Positions 45,313 through 57,079 are shown, counted from the first letter of the stretch. The stretch: 64,000 nucleotides of DNA from Eonycteris spelaea (GCA_003508835.1 PUFA01000003.1:17027501-17091500); one strand, 5' to 3'. Notes: a model not told the origin generated them from the sequence alone. Made by a program: numbers and translations.

Positions 45313-45505
45313 GAGGCTAACATTTATTGAGCCAAGAACATTACCTACATTACTACGTTCAATCCACTCAACAGTATCCTCCAGCATATACTTATTGTCC
45401 CATTTTAGCAATAAGGAACCTTAGGGTCAGAAAGGCTTAAACATTGCCCCAGATCACGCAGAGAGTAAGAAACAGAGGGACTCCAAAGGCTAAGCTATTT
45501 CCGCT
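45313..45505 (-). repeat. MIR SINE relic
   Basis: Antisense MIR: 'ggctaacatttattgagcca', 'tgtcccattttagcaataag', 'gccccagatcacgcagagag', 'gactccaaaggctaagctat'. Confidence 0.8.
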
Positions 45506-45649
45506 CCAAAAAACTGGCTCACTAAAGCCATCAGAGGCCATTCCAAGTACAGGATATACCCAGAAAAAGACAAAGAGTGACTCTCCAGTTGTGTCCTGTC
45601 CACAGACATTCTCTTAGATTAAATACCTTTGATTATAATGTGATAGACA

Positions 45650-45810
45650 CATACTACAATTGAGACTTGGGTCTGCCATTCACCAGCTTTGTAAACTTCA
45701 CTAAGTCCCTTAAACTTATCCATAAAATAAACATACCATCTTCCTGGAAAATATATAAGTTGTTGTATAGTTCTAATGCAATGATATTTGTGAAAATGCT
45801 TTTTTTCTGG
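45650..45810 (+). repeat. MIR SINE relic
   Basis: Sense MIR: 'gagacttgggtctgccattc', 'accagctttgtaaacttcac', 'taagtcccttaaacttatcc'. The minus-strand 160-codon frame (45654-46136) that starts beyond it runs through it and is not a gene I recognise. Confidence 0.7.
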
Positions 45811-46974
45811 TTTATCATTGCCAGGTAGAAAAAAGTGGCATTGCCTTCATTCACAGGGCTGCTGGTGAATACCATGTCCTTGTCATAGATATAGAAGAGC
45901 AAGGGCTGTAGAGGTTCTAGGACACGGGACGACATGGGATAATGATGAAGCAGAAGCCCAGAATGCATCTGAGGTTTGATAAGAGTTACATGGACAGAGC
46001 AGAACTGGCAGTGATAGGCATCCCTGCACTGGCTGCTTAACATCTTCCTAGGATATGACGGGTCCAGAGTCTTGGCTAGAGCTAAGTCTCCCTGTAGTGA
46101 GTCAAATGGCCTCTGCCCTGGGGAAAGGAGATTCATAGGGAGAAAGTTGGTAGGTCATTGCAGCTGGCTATAGCAAAAATATCATGAGGGACAAGCTCTA
46201 ACTCTGCTCTTTCTCACTTATCTCTGGTTATGATGTCTTGGTTTCATTGCTCTAGAAAAAAGTATAGGCTATAAGATCGTGGAGGGAATGGATTCTATCT
46301 TCTATGTTATTGGATCTCCCATAGAACCTAGACAAGCATGGAGCTCAAATAAGTGGTCCATAAAGGCAAGAAAGATGCTACACCATCTTTTCTTGAGTTC
46401 CCACAGCTAATTTTGCCCATAATGAACTTTTGGATCAGGCAGAAAGCCTTGGAGGGCTTATTAAGAGTCAGATCCCCAGATTCAGATTCATGAGGCAAAG
46501 GTAGAGCAGAAATGTGCACTTAACAAATTCCCCACTTGTTCCAGTGCAGGTGAGCCTGGGGGAAAAACTTTAAGGAACCCTCTGATAGGCTATTGTTTCA
46601 CGTACCATATTGTACTGACATGATCTGTTTATGGGTCTAACTTTCCCCACCAGACACTGTGGGTTTTGGCTGGGCTTGCCAGATATGGAACTGACCCATA
46701 AAATACATCCCCATTCTCATGGGAATAGTTTCATGTCTAGAGTTTGTGTTGTTGGCAAGGGTCAGTGAATCCCCATATATATAAATATAGGCAACAACAC
46801 TGAATCATGGGATGCTAGAGTGATGGAGCTGAAAAGTACCCAGATGCATTCTGCAGTATCCATAAAGCAAGGGCACAACTCTGGATCTCTGCAGTCACTC
46901 AGATCTGTAGGGCTATGCTCTGAGAAACATTTTATTAGAGCTTATCTAACCAATGCAGTACAGTGTGCCTTATA
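45811..46974. other. Unique sequence, no gene seen
   Basis: Covers the rest of the 160-codon minus frame. Its protein has no signal peptide, repeat or family motif that I can see. Confidence 0.4.
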
Positions 46975-47090
46975 GTCACTTTGTAGGTGAGCAGACTGAG
47001 ATCTAATGAAGTTAACGGACACACTCAAGGTTCCACCATGAATCAGTGCCGAACTCGGAACTCAGACCCAGATCTCTGGATTTCCTGAGC
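46975..47090 (-). repeat. MIR SINE fragment
   Basis: Antisense MIR: 'taggtgagcagactgagatc', 'aatgaagttaacggacacac', 'tgccgaactcggaactcaga'. Confidence 0.75.
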
Positions 47091-47119
47091 AGGGCTTCCT
47101 TAAACACACAAGATTCTGA

Positions 47120-47570
47120 GAAAAACCTGTATTTTGTTGTGGTTGTTTTTTTTGTTTAAGAATGATCAATAAAATATTCTCCTTCTTTAATGCTTAAATG
47201 TTTACTGCAGACACATTTATCACAAGAAGAAGGCGTCATTTAAAGTTCCCTGGGTAGCTTTTACCAGGAACCTAGGCCACGGAAAGCCCTCCCCAGAGTT
47301 CCTCGAAATTCTAAGAAGGAAACAAAATTAGAGTCGATTAAATGTGTAATTACTGTTGATGGTGGCAAGCATGCTTCTTTAAGGTTATATTTATGATGCA
47401 GAGGTGTCATTATGTTTGTGACACATGCTGGTGCTTTATATGTTTTTAGGATCCTGGGACCCTTGTTGCGGCCTGGGATTATACTTATAGGCAGGTTTTA
47501 TAGGATTGGGGCATGGGGCTGCAGTGGATTTTACAGAACAGACTCTACAAAGGTCATCACCATGTTAGGC
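47120..47570. promoter_or_regulatory. Candidate conserved non-coding block
   Basis: Repeat-free stretch with homeodomain/MEF2-like AT motifs ('aatgtgtaattactgttgat', 'ggttatatttatgatgcaga') next to well-kept unique sequence ('gtgacacatgctggtgcttt'). It opens a roughly 3-kb run with few repeats. Confidence 0.4.
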
Positions 47571-47889
47571 ACATTAAACAATACGGAATCATCCTATGCT
47601 CTGTACTCACTGAAGGACTTCCTTCCACAGTGCCACATCCCTTCCCAGCCAAACACCTAGCAAATCATAAGCATGTAACTAATTCAGTGTCTGCTTATGT
47701 GTCCTTCCCTTTTCTGTTCCTTCTATTTCTTGTTGTTTATCATAGTAACCCTCCTGTCTTAATGTTCTTCTGATTACACAGGTATTCCTGCTAATATGCT
47801 AGGTTCCCTGTGAGTTGCATTCCTATTTTCCCCATATACAAAGTCCCATACATTTTTTTCTTGGCAACTCTAGTTAAAACGCTAAATTA

Positions 47890-48290
47890 TGGAAGTGGGC
47901 AGAGCTCATCAGTAATGGATCCAATAAGAGAGACTGTGCCCCTTCTTCCTTGCCCACGTGTGCTAATGATTGGAAAATAAATTTCTCCGATAGCTCATCT
48001 GCTGATCTGAGGCAGTGTAATCAGCCCCATGTATTCAGAGTAATTTGTCCTGTCAAAGACCCTTCTCTCACGTGCTCCCCACACCACTGGGAAGTGGGTA
48101 ACACAGAGAGGACCGTGTCTGTTTTATGGGGCCCTGAAGCTAAAGATCGAGGATCAAGCCGACTTACCCAAAGTTAGTAATAGAGCCCCTCCTTGAGAGC
48201 CACAGCTTCCTGTGTCCTGGTCTAAGGGCGTTTAGTGTTTATTTCTCTCCGATCACGCTCTTGCTGTAGCTAAAATGTACTCACAGGTTG
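47890..48290. promoter_or_regulatory. Candidate conserved non-coding block
   Basis: Unique sequence with GATA/TAAT-like motifs ('ctccgatagctcatctgctg', 'agagtaatttgtcctgtc') and some CpGs ('aaagatcgaggatcaagccg'). No repeat or coding signature. Confidence 0.35.
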
Positions 48291-48554
48291 GCTGATGTGT
48301 CCTCAGGATAGAAGGCAAGGAGGAGGGAATCTTTGTTTTTATGTCCTGGAATGTTCCAGTGGTTCCAGCTGTGGCTACAGTTCATGACTGCGGGGATTTT
48401 TTGCTTGTTTATTTTTCTTTTGAAAGATTCTATCTCAATTCCAGCAAACTTTCCAGCAAACAGTACTTTGAGGCAGCTGGGGAAGGGGGCTGTTCCTTCC
48501 CTGTCATATGTCCTTAACACAACAGGAGAGGCAAGCCCTCAGGGTCCCCTCGAG

Positions 48555-48870
48555 GTACCAAGGATCGCATAATGAATTGGCTAATCATAAACTATTCACT
48601 CCTGAGTTCTAAGCGATGGATATTGCCAACGAGCCATTCGCGCAGACTGCAGCCATATGGTGAGGGATGGGACCCTGGCACACATTGTAGCCATACTGCG
48701 GGTTCGTCTGCGTAATTGTTCCCATCCAGGACCTTCCCATCTCTATGGCTGCTAATTAACAACATCCTGTTTAAGCTGCCGTTGTCAAAACTAATCATTT
48801 GTTTGTTTTATATAGATAGGTCTTTCTCTTATCTGGTTAGTAATGGTGACCATTAAGAGATAAAAATGTG
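48555..48870. promoter_or_regulatory. Candidate conserved non-coding enhancer
   Basis: Dense mix of retained CpGs ('gccattcgcgcagactgcag', 'tactgcgggttcgtctgcg') and homeodomain-like cores ('ggctaatcataaac', TAATTAA at 48753-48759, 'aaactaatcatttg'), with no repeat sequence. Together with 1880-2660 this is the best enhancer-like candidate in the window. Confidence 0.5.
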
Positions 48871-49024
48871 TTTGAGTTCACATAAAAATATTTGAGTTTC
48901 ACATCTTGCATTACCCAGTGGGTGGGTGCCCAGGCTTAGCAGCACTGGCCTCTGGTAACAACTCGATCCAGGAGCTTATTAAACCCAACAAATTATCATC
49001 TTTCCCTTCAGAAACACAAATGAG

Positions 49025-49340
49025 GATTCAGTTCGTTAATTTCTCCATTGTTCTTCTGTCTGTGGACATTAGTCTGGTTGGATCTTAAGCTATAAAAATG
49101 TGGACTTTATTAGAATAATGATGATAATAAAAATAATTGGAAGGAGATTTCATTTAGCAGAAAAAGCACCCTTTCAAACACACACCTCCTGTTGGCACAA
49201 GGAGATGGTAAAATTTTGAAAAAAACAATGTTGGTTTCCTTTCTGCTCCTCTGCTATTTCCCGCCTCTTTCACTGGGTTCCTTAGTTGTTACCCAACTGA
49301 GGCTATAAAGAGAGTTTGGAAAAAAGCAAAACAAAGCTAC
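49025..49340. promoter_or_regulatory. Candidate regulatory AT-rich block
   Basis: Unique AT-rich stretch: 'cagttcgttaatttctccat', 'gaataatgatgataataa', 'gatttcatttagcagaaaaa'. Less convincing than its neighbours. Confidence 0.3.
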
Positions 49341-49715
49341 TCTGGAAGGACGAAGGGACGAGGACCTGTAAACAGTAAAGCCAATTAGAAAGGAATAATT
49401 TTATTAAGGATTTAGGAGTATGGCCAGGTGAGAGCAGCTATGACTCTGTATGCTGCTTGCACACTCCAGGGCGTGTCCCGGACCCTCACGCCAAAGGCAC
49501 AACAGGGGGATTGACCCTTTATTTCCCCACACACATCCTCTGACAGCCCCACTAAAATTTCCTGTTATTACTGTAAACTGATACCCTTTTATAATAATGT
49601 TGAAGAATATGAGGAAATGGACGGGCAAAGAAGGAAAAAAAGAGTTGAGGATAAGGGAATGAGGATGCCCACAGGGTGATACTCCCTGAGACTGCTCCTG
49701 GGTCCCTCGCTTCCT

Positions 49716-50369
49716 ATGGGACGCAGTGGAACAATTGCTCTGTCTCACAACTTCCTGATTTTTCCCTGCATCCACATACCGCATCCTAGAAACAGCCAAT
49801 GTGTTAATTGTGAGGTCAAGGCGGTGTCTTACGTGGCATCTGGGACCTGGTACAATGCAAACAGATTTCCATATGTTGTCCCTTCCAGGAGCCCTCGGCC
49901 CCAAGCACCCACACCACGTGAGAACGCGGCTTCTCTGGAGACGCCGATATTTTTAATTGGAAGCATCTGTTGCCTTTTCCAGTATTTTTGGCCAGGTTTG
50001 GTTTATTCGTATGAGCCCATGTTTGAGTACAGACCCGCCTATGTGTTTCCCAGGAGGTGGGACACAAAGCCTAGCTTTGCCTCCTCTCTCATTTTCTTCT
50101 CTAAGAGCCAACCGGGATGTGTGGCAGGGCCACTCGCCTTTACCCCACTCTTTTTTTTTTTTTTTTTTGCTGGGTTTCTCTCAGTAGAATTGGGAGTAGA
50201 AAGGGCCAAGCTGAGAACTGAAAATCTCCTTCCTAGGAAAATAGAATTTGGGGGGAGAAACACCCACCCATCTCCCGCTCCCAGCAAAGGAAGGTCTTCC
50301 AGCGGGGCCCAGACAGTGGCGGGATTTCTACCCCCACCTGACTCAGCCAGGTACTCCTCCCAGCTCTGA
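49716..50369 (+). CDS. Longest open frame, probably not a gene
   Basis: A 217-codon ATG frame, the longest in the window. The protein contains a poly-Phe run produced by the T20 tract at 50150-50169, has no domain, signal peptide or repeat I recognise, and runs across a likely regulatory block and a low-complexity tract. Minus-strand frames overlap it. By rough reckoning, one frame of this length can arise by chance in 64 kb. I list it only so that it can be dismissed or tested. Confidence 0.08.
   Translation: MGRSGTIALSHNFLIFPCIHIPHPRNSQCVNCEVKAVSYVASGTWYNANRFPYVVPSRSPRPQAPTPRENAASLETPIFLIGSICCLFQYFWPGLVYSYEPMFEYRPAYVFPRRWDTKPSFASSLIFFSKSQPGCVAGPLAFTPLFFFFFFAGFLSVELGVERAKLRTENLLPRKIEFGGRNTHPSPAPSKGRSSSGAQTVAGFLPPPDSARYSSQL
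49830..50070. promoter_or_regulatory. Candidate conserved non-coding block
   Basis: Unique sequence with an E-box 'cacaccacgtgagaacgcgg' and AT core 'gatatttttaattggaagca', then 'ggtttattcgtatgagccca'. No repeat recognised. Confidence 0.35.
50150..50169. repeat. Poly(T) tract
   Basis: An uninterrupted run of about 20 T. It could mark the tail of an antisense retroelement, but none is recognisable beside it. Confidence 0.95.
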
Positions 50370-50400
50370 CTCACATGCTAGCTGAGGCCGCCAGTCTCCT
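50330..50400. promoter_or_regulatory. Paired AP-1-like sites
   Basis: Two TGACTCA-type motifs ('acctgactcagccagg' and 'ctctgactcacatgc') lie about 30 bp apart in GC-richer unique sequence. Confidence 0.3.
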
Positions 50401-51029
50401 CAAGCCTCCCACAAGCCTTGCTCCCACCAGCCTCTGATACTCTGCTCTTCACTTTCTCCTCACTTCGAAAACCCACTCTTAGTGGAGAGAACGCCACTAA
50501 AACCGCAATTGCCTCCTCATAGCCTTCCTGCCATGCCAAACGGACCTGATCGTACTCCTAGCAGTGCTACTATCAGTCAGTAAGCAGTGTGTACCGTGTT
50601 TCTGCAGTATTCCAAGCTGCAGTGAGTTAAATAATAATATGAAGATCAAGGTTTAAAAAGAGAAAAAGGTATTTACCAGGAAGCCAAGATAAGACTGTTA
50701 CTGCATTTCAGGGCGTTGAGGGGACAGGGCAGGGAAAAAGAATGAGAATGGAAAAGTTAAGACTTGGAAGGCCAGGTCGCCTTGTGTCGGCAATCCACTG
50801 CTCTAAAGACCACGAATGACCCTGCATTCTGTGGGGCCTCACCCCCGCCTGCTTGGGTTGTTCTCAAAGGAATTATTGAGGCCCAAAGCCTTTGAACAGT
50901 GCTATTGAGATAAACTTTCTTTGTAGATCTGTCTGACTTGGGGGCCCATGCAGTTGCTTCTCCTGGAACACAGAGCGTTGTGGGTCATGGGCTGGGGCTC
51001 TGCTGAACAAAGAAATGAGCGATGCTCCC
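50401..51029. other. Unique sequence, no gene seen
   Basis: No named repeat or coding frame. Confidence 0.4.
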
Positions 51030-51190
51030 TCAATGTCAGAACCAGGGGAGGCCGTAGAGGATTAGATCTGTCCTCCACTTAACAGAGAGGTAACATGAAG
51101 CCTGTGAGATGAGGTTGTTCAAAATCCCACAGCTAATTAGGGCAGAGCTGAGCCCAGAGCATTTCTCCCTCACCTCCTTGCTGTACTTCC
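51030..51190 (-). repeat. MIR SINE relic
   Basis: Antisense MIR: 'cctccacttaacagagaggt', 'caaaatcccacagctaatta', 'gggcagagctgagcccagag'. Confidence 0.65.
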
Positions 51191-51204
51191 TAGGTTTCCA
51201 CCTC

Positions 51205-51345
51205 ACTCCTGTCTTGGATGGGTGACTTTGGTGACACTTAACCTCTCTGAGCCCCAGGGTTCTTTTCTGTAAAATTGGGGCACATGGAAGAGAACATTTT
51301 TGAAGGCTTCTTATAGAATGTCAAGTGTTGATTACAATTATTCTC
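51205..51345 (+). repeat. MIR SINE relic
   Basis: Sense MIR: 'gatgggtgactttggtgaca', 'cttaacctctctgagcccca', 'tctgtaaaattggggcacat'. Confidence 0.8.
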
Positions 51346-51510
51346 ACCTTTAAACCTGACATGGTTCTGCATTATAAAGTAGTCAATAAAATTCCCATGT
51401 TATCAGGGAGAAAAATAAGTCTCTCTGAAATTAAGTGAACTCCTTAAGATCATGAAGATCATGGAGTTAGAATCTGAATCTTGATTCCAGTGGTTTACCC
51501 AATGCACCCA
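51346..51510 (-). repeat. MIR SINE relic
   Basis: Antisense MIR: 'aaattcccatgttatcaggg', 'tctctgaaattaagtgaact', 'ggagttagaatctgaatctt'. Three MIR copies follow each other here in alternating orientation. Confidence 0.7.
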
Positions 51511-52529
51511 GCTGTACTTAGAAGAAAATGAGAAAGAGCATGGAACTGAGGACCAAGCCCACCAACACTCCCAGGCCCCTTCATGCTGCTCCTGCCAGTG
51601 GAGACAGGGAGCTGCCACCTGCCCCCGGGCCCTGCCACCAGTGGAGTACAGAGCAGGTTGCCATGCCCACAGTGTAGCCTGGCCCATTCTTTCATGGAGT
51701 GTCACAGTATCACATTTCCTTTGGCCTGCGAGTCAGGGTCCGGCCTGTAGAAAGGGACCCAGGCCAGTGCTCCAACCAACTGCAGAATGAAGATGTTTTC
51801 AGCTACAATCCACATACTCAGGTGTCTGCCCCACCAAGAGAATGGCATCAAGATACCCCAGATCACTCTCAGAACAGCCAGAGGATACCCCAAAGTCAAA
51901 GGAGAAAATTATTTACAGAGATGACAGCTCACTAGCTCGTTCTCATTTTCCTCGTCCTGCACAGCAGTCAGCCTTTCTGCTGGCATTTGCAAAGGCCATT
52001 CCCCCCATTTTGAATTCAGGACACTTCTCCACCAGCCCATTTTCAGAGCTAGCTGCACTGTCAGACATTTCTTTGGATACACGCTCACTCATACACGTGC
52101 ACACTGAGTCCTGTTACTTTTAATAAGACTTCTTTTCCCCGCTTCTCTCCTAGAAATTCAATAGAGTTCTCTGCAGGGTAGAGACAAGAAGAGAACAACC
52201 TATGCCATTTGATTTTACAGACAGCAGACAGGTCCTTGTTCCTAGCTCATGTATTAACTCCCCTTTAATCATTTACTGGGTCACTCCCAGCATTACTTGG
52301 CCAGTTTGGCACTTGACACATCCTTGGCACTTGTTCATCCAACGTAGCACTTTATAATGTGTAGCTTTATGTTCTTGTTCAACTGTTTACTATGCGAGGA
52401 ACCTTTCTCAACTAGGATGTAGCACCTATGAGGCAGGAACTGTATTTGGGGCAGCGGATCTCTGAAATTCTGGGAGTTATATAGCAATTTAAAAACTCTT
52501 TTCAGATGCTCATATGTCACTCATAGTGA
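51511..52529. other. Unique sequence, no gene seen
   Basis: Overlapping short frames on both strands at 51403-52123, none with a domain. A weak L2-like stretch may occupy 52270-52460. Confidence 0.35.
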
Positions 52530-52800
52530 TGGATTCTTTCAGTGTACCTTTTCCCTGGAAGACCCAAGTCAACTCTTACCCCTCTTTTAAGGTCTACTTC
52601 AAGTATTTTCTTTACAATGTCCTTGGTCCCATGTCCCATTCTAAGTGGGATCAATAACTCTCTTCCTGTGTTTGCTCTCATGGTCCATTATACACCTCTT
52701 TATTATTGCCTGATCATAATGGTTCATATTTATCTGTTAAATAACTAGGTGTCTCTCCATCCAAAAGGTGAGCACCATAGGCAAATATCAAAACTAGGAA
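52530..52800 (+). repeat. L2 LINE 3' end
   Basis: Sense L2: 'accttttccctggaagaccc', 'ttttaaggtctacttcaagt', 'gtccattatacacctcttta', 'gtgagcaccataggcaaat'. Confidence 0.65.
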
Positions 52801-54330
52801 GAGCTTCTAGGACAGTCTGGCATTTCAGGTATGTGTGCATAAGAAGAAGGAAGTTGGAACTAGGTGAGAAAGAAAGGGAAGGCTAATCCAAGTATCCCAC
52901 ATTCTTCCAGTAAAAATTCTCCTATTTGTGTCAAGTGCTGCCCCCTGGAAGGATCTCTGAGAAAAAGCACTGCTTTGGGGAAAGAGTACAGATTTCAAGG
53001 GGTGTGACACTGTCACACAGGGGTCAGACCTCTGTCTGTTTACCAGAGGGTTCAGTTTGGTAGAGAAAGCACCACTGCAGGAAATGCCCAGGGGACACAC
53101 AGCAGTTAAAGACAGGTAGGCTGTGGCATCAAGGCACTGAGTCATCAGCCTGCTCATAGCAGGGCCCTCATAGGAAGAGAGAGGTTAAAAAAGGGGGGGG
53201 GGGCTCTCAGTGCTGAGGGGAAGAGCTAAGCAAGAACCCAGCCAAGCAGACTAAACTTTGAGACTCTGTTCCAACCCCAAAGGGGAATTAGGAGGCTTGG
53301 TAGGTATACTGCACAGGAGTCCAGTAGCATGTAAGGACCACATTTCAGGGGAAAGAGAAATGCTTACAGACTATGTACCCAGCCCGTGGAAAATCCCTGG
53401 GCACCAGCCTAATCCCAGTCCCTGTCAGATAATGAAAGTAAGGGTCCCATATAAGTTCTTATCCTCATCAGGTATAGCTGAGGAATTGGGGTGAACTGGA
53501 TCAGCATGGAGGGAGTGGGGAAGAGGGATCAAAGCCAAATGGGGAGATTCACCAGCCAGGAGGAAGGGTCCTTTTTTATTTTATACCCCCCCATCGAGCA
53601 AACTACCTGATCCATACCAAACAGTCAAGAGAAATTTGTTGGAGAGTAGTTTAGGAGTGAGAGAGGTTTCCAGACACCTTTCCATCATTTTGGCAGGTAA
53701 CTCCCAGTTTTCCTGGCCAGACCCTGCTTACTGGAACCCTTCGTCCAGTGCCATGAAGAAAATGCAATTCCCCCTCTGCACTATTGCTCATTACCAAGAA
53801 AAATGACGGCTTGATAGTCTTCCAGCAAGAGCGAACAATCTATTTCATTTGGAAGTTTGGTAATTGATTAGGGTAATAGATTTTCTTCAGGGCAACCCCT
53901 CTGGGAGAGTCTGGCTCGGGTACAAGATTTACATACATCAGGCTCACTCTGCCTTCAAAATTTGTCTCAGAGGATGAGATCACAAGGCCATTATTGGAGT
54001 GAGTGCTGGGCTGGAAGAGTGGGGAGGCTGAATGGAATTCCCAGACATCATTTCTCAACACTGAGGGCCGTGTCTAGTTCAGAATTCTTTCAAGTACTCT
54101 TCTGACAGTGACTTTGGGTAAATCCATTGCCAAGGGTCAGTGTACTCTGGGCTGTGATCAGAGCATGTGCTTCTTTGAAGGTCTCTGCTGACCAATCTTC
54201 AGCATAGATAAGCCCTGGAAACTTACCATCAGCCTGCGTGGTGCGCACTTGGAGGGGTGCCCAATAATGGCTACTCTATTTATTCTGTGGCTGCACCACA
54301 GCCTCAGTGAAGTGATATCCTGAGAATATA
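52801..54330. other. Unique sequence, no gene seen
   Basis: Contains a G11 run (53193-53203). Frames such as 52825-53157 on minus lack domains. No named repeat recognised. Confidence 0.4.
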
Positions 54331-54508
54331 CAGTACGTCCTCACTTAACATTATCAACAGGTTCTATGACTTTAAGCAGGATGACATCTAACAAAACCAA
54401 TTTTACCATAGGCAAATTGATATAAACAAGAGTTAATTTCCTGCATGATCTCATCAACGTTTTAACAAAGCAATGTTGAACCAAACAATGTTATTCAAGG
54501 ATCTACTA
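54331..54508 (+). mobile_element. Tigger-type MITE (TcMar)
   Basis: Starts 'cagtacgtcctcacttaaca' and ends with a matching inverted terminus ('ttattcaaggatctacta'). The inside contains 'aaccaattttaccatagg' and 'gatataaacaagagttaatt', as in Tigger elements with this terminus. At about 178 bp it is an internally deleted, non-autonomous copy without transposase. Confidence 0.8.
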
Positions 54509-55462
54509 AGGCCATTGTAGAGGTTAGCAGCCTAGCTCTGAGCAAATAGATATTCTCTTATCACACACATCATCTGAGGCATGTCCTGATCTTATATATC
54601 ACTTCCCCCAACCTTTACTTCTAACTCTCTCTGTGTGTCTCTGGGTCAAAACCTGCTCTAGGAAAAATTTTCAAACCTGTCATTTACCACCAAATGTAAA
54701 CATAAATCATTATGTTCTCTTTCTCAAAGGAATCTTCACTTTAAGTCTTATTACTAACTCTCTGATTTAAAAATTCCCAGCATCATTGCATTGATAAAAT
54801 GGAAGGGCATAGGGAAGGTGTATACCATAAACAAAGTACAGTTTGTGATACCATTGTGTAATGATACTGCCTTTCTTTGAGTCACAGTCCCATTCCCTAA
54901 ATCAGTTAGGGCCTATAGCATTCATATCCAAAGTTGACTGTGATACATTTCATTATAATCACAGCAGTTTGAGTTTAGCCCCAAATACAAAGGTTGAAGA
55001 GTAGAAGTGTTTGGATCTTACCTACATATATGTAAAGAATTGATAGGTACCTTGGGCCTATATTGCCTAGGCCCAGATGTCTAAGCATTCTCTATAAGAG
55101 TCAGGTCTGCACAGTTAGGGCCGTGTCCCTACAAATAGCAGGGACACAAAGGCGTATCTCTGATATTCATCTGGTCTGTGCCATACTCACTGTACCTTTC
55201 AGACTCATGATGCAAGAGGTTTCTCCCTTGACCAGCTAAGGATGAACTCAATTTCCATGGGGACCCCACAGACTAAGAGAACCCCTCTACTCTCCTCTCT
55301 ACCTAGCATACACAGAGGTCTGCCTGGAATGGTGAAAAACTGTAACCCTTTGTGTCCCTTCTTGGATACACATCCTACCCCTTTTACCCCATGGCACGTA
55401 GTTTTATCTCCAGAAGTAGAATGTTGGTCCTAATCAGACTAATAGTATCAGCCACAGGTGGG
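54509..55462. other. AT-rich unique sequence, no gene seen
   Basis: No named repeat or coding signature. Confidence 0.4.
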
Positions 55463-55491
55463 AAAAACAAACAAACAAACAAAAAAAAACA
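55463..55491. repeat. (CAAA)n simple repeat
   Basis: A-rich tract with AAAC units and a final A9. Confidence 0.9.
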
Positions 55492-56084
55492 CAATTTTCC
55501 CCAAGGATGATACCATGGTGGTAAATATCTACATTGATAAAATGTAAATCTGGCCTTGAAGATGAACTTGCCATGTTAGGTAAGTGCTATAGGTGCCTTA
55601 GGGGAGAGTTCTAAGGTGGACAGACCTGTATCACTTATTAAGCAAATGATGATATTACAAAGAATACTGGTCAATCAGCAAGTATATCGCACATCTACAC
55701 GAGGCTGCATTCTGTGAGAGATACAAAGATGAATAAAGCCCAACCCGGGTCAAGATTTAGGTGGGAACCCACCCATAAATAACTGTTGCTTACATGGCAC
55801 TAAGGTGGCTACTAATATATCCATTAATAGCCACTAAAATGTGAATCGATATATTCATAAATGGACTTGTTCTATCCATTATGGCTACCTTCTCCCTGCT
55901 GTTCCCAATTTATCAAAAATATACATTCAAGCACCAGATTCAGTGATTCTCTTGAAAGCTAATAAGAAAACATTAAGAATCCTATTAAGCATCATGACAA
56001 CTTTCTCCCAGGATATGTTGAGGGGCACATGTTGCCCAAACAGGATTAGCGCTCCATCCATAGACATTTCAAGTACCCTGTGAG
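55492..56084. other. Unique sequence, no gene seen
   Basis: 'attctgtgagagatacaaag' and 'atgaataaagcccaacccg' hint at a weak antisense L2 near 55690-55780. Nothing else recognised. Confidence 0.35.
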
Positions 56085-56190
56085 GTGTGCCCGACACCAT
56101 GACAGTGTCTGGCACTCAGTAATTTGTCAATAAATATTGTCAATGAATAAATAAATATTCATTCGATGAATGAATGATTGATTAAAAATG
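56085..56190 (+). repeat. L2 LINE 3' terminus
   Basis: 'cagtgtctggcactcagtaa' followed by 'tcaataaatattgtcaatga' and a (GAAT)-like tail, the extreme 3' end of L2. Confidence 0.75.
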
Positions 56191-56324
56191 GAAGAGTTTT
56201 CAAGTGATCTTAATACAACTACAGATTCTGAATATTATGATTTTGGTATAACTACCTTGTCAATACTAACTGTGGCATCACTGAGTTAAAGTCAATTTTA
56301 AGGAGCAATTATGGAGAGTATAGA

Positions 56325-56465
56325 CAGAGTATAAACTTGGTATCCAAAGACCTGGGCACTACACTTGATTAATACTAACTAGCCAGGTTGATCTCAGGCG
56401 GGGTCCTTAATTTTTCTGAGCCTCTGTTTAGTTATGAAGTAGACTGGGAAATGGAGTGCAGAGGA
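56325..56465 (+). repeat. MIR SINE relic
   Basis: Sense MIR: 'gtataaacttggtatccaaa', 'taactagccaggttgatctc', 'aatttttctgagcctctgtt'. Confidence 0.7.
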
Positions 56466-57079
56466 AGAGACGAAGCAGAAACGTCCCAGTCGATACTCGG
56501 GTGCCCTCCACGGCTTACCCCGCATTGATGGCAGACATGGGGCTGCGAAGGCAGGCCTGGGCAAAGCTGCAAGTAGGGGAGGTCATGGGGGTTGAAAAAC
56601 TGCACATAACAGGAAACAAGACCCAGAAAAAGCAAGGATTAAGACAGACTGTTCTTGGAAATGAACTGGGGATGCTCTGCATTCCTCTCCTCTAAGGTAA
56701 TCTGAGGATGAGCGGCCTCACCCACCCAAACCACCCTGGTAACCATAGGAATTCCTCACTGTCAAAATTCAAAGCTGATACACGTGTGAAATCTTAATAT
56801 TAATAAGCAATTGAGTGAATTATTGGTATTTTCCCCTAAATGCCCTTTCTGAAAATTCTCTTTACGAAACATTTGGAATTTTGGGACACAGGAGATCTGC
56901 TATTCTGAGTATAAGTTTGTGTTGATGCTGGGGTCAGAGTGGAGAATATTAAATTAATTTCATCCAGATGCATTGAATTTCCATTTTTTTCTTTGTTTCC
57001 CTTTCCTCTCACCACTCATTCTTTCCTTCCTTTCTTCTTCTTCTTTCAGCCAAAAGTCAGGCAACATTTAAAAATGAAA
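56466..57079. other. Unique sequence, no gene seen
   Basis: A CpG-bearing start ('cgaagcagaaacgtcccagt', 'ctccacggcttaccccgc') is followed by AT-rich sequence ending in a pyrimidine tract near 57000-57050. Confidence 0.4.

Noticed and set aside
45654..46136. 160-codon open frame on the minus strand
   Set aside because: Its C-terminal end runs through a MIR and no protein family feature is visible; probably chance.
49404..49904. 166-codon open frame on the minus strand
   Set aside because: It overlaps the plus-strand frame from 49716, has no domain, and crosses sequence that looks regulatory.
52930..52952. CTCF-like string 'gctgccccctggaagg'
   Set aside because: Only part of the CTCF core is present; not specific enough to call without binding data.
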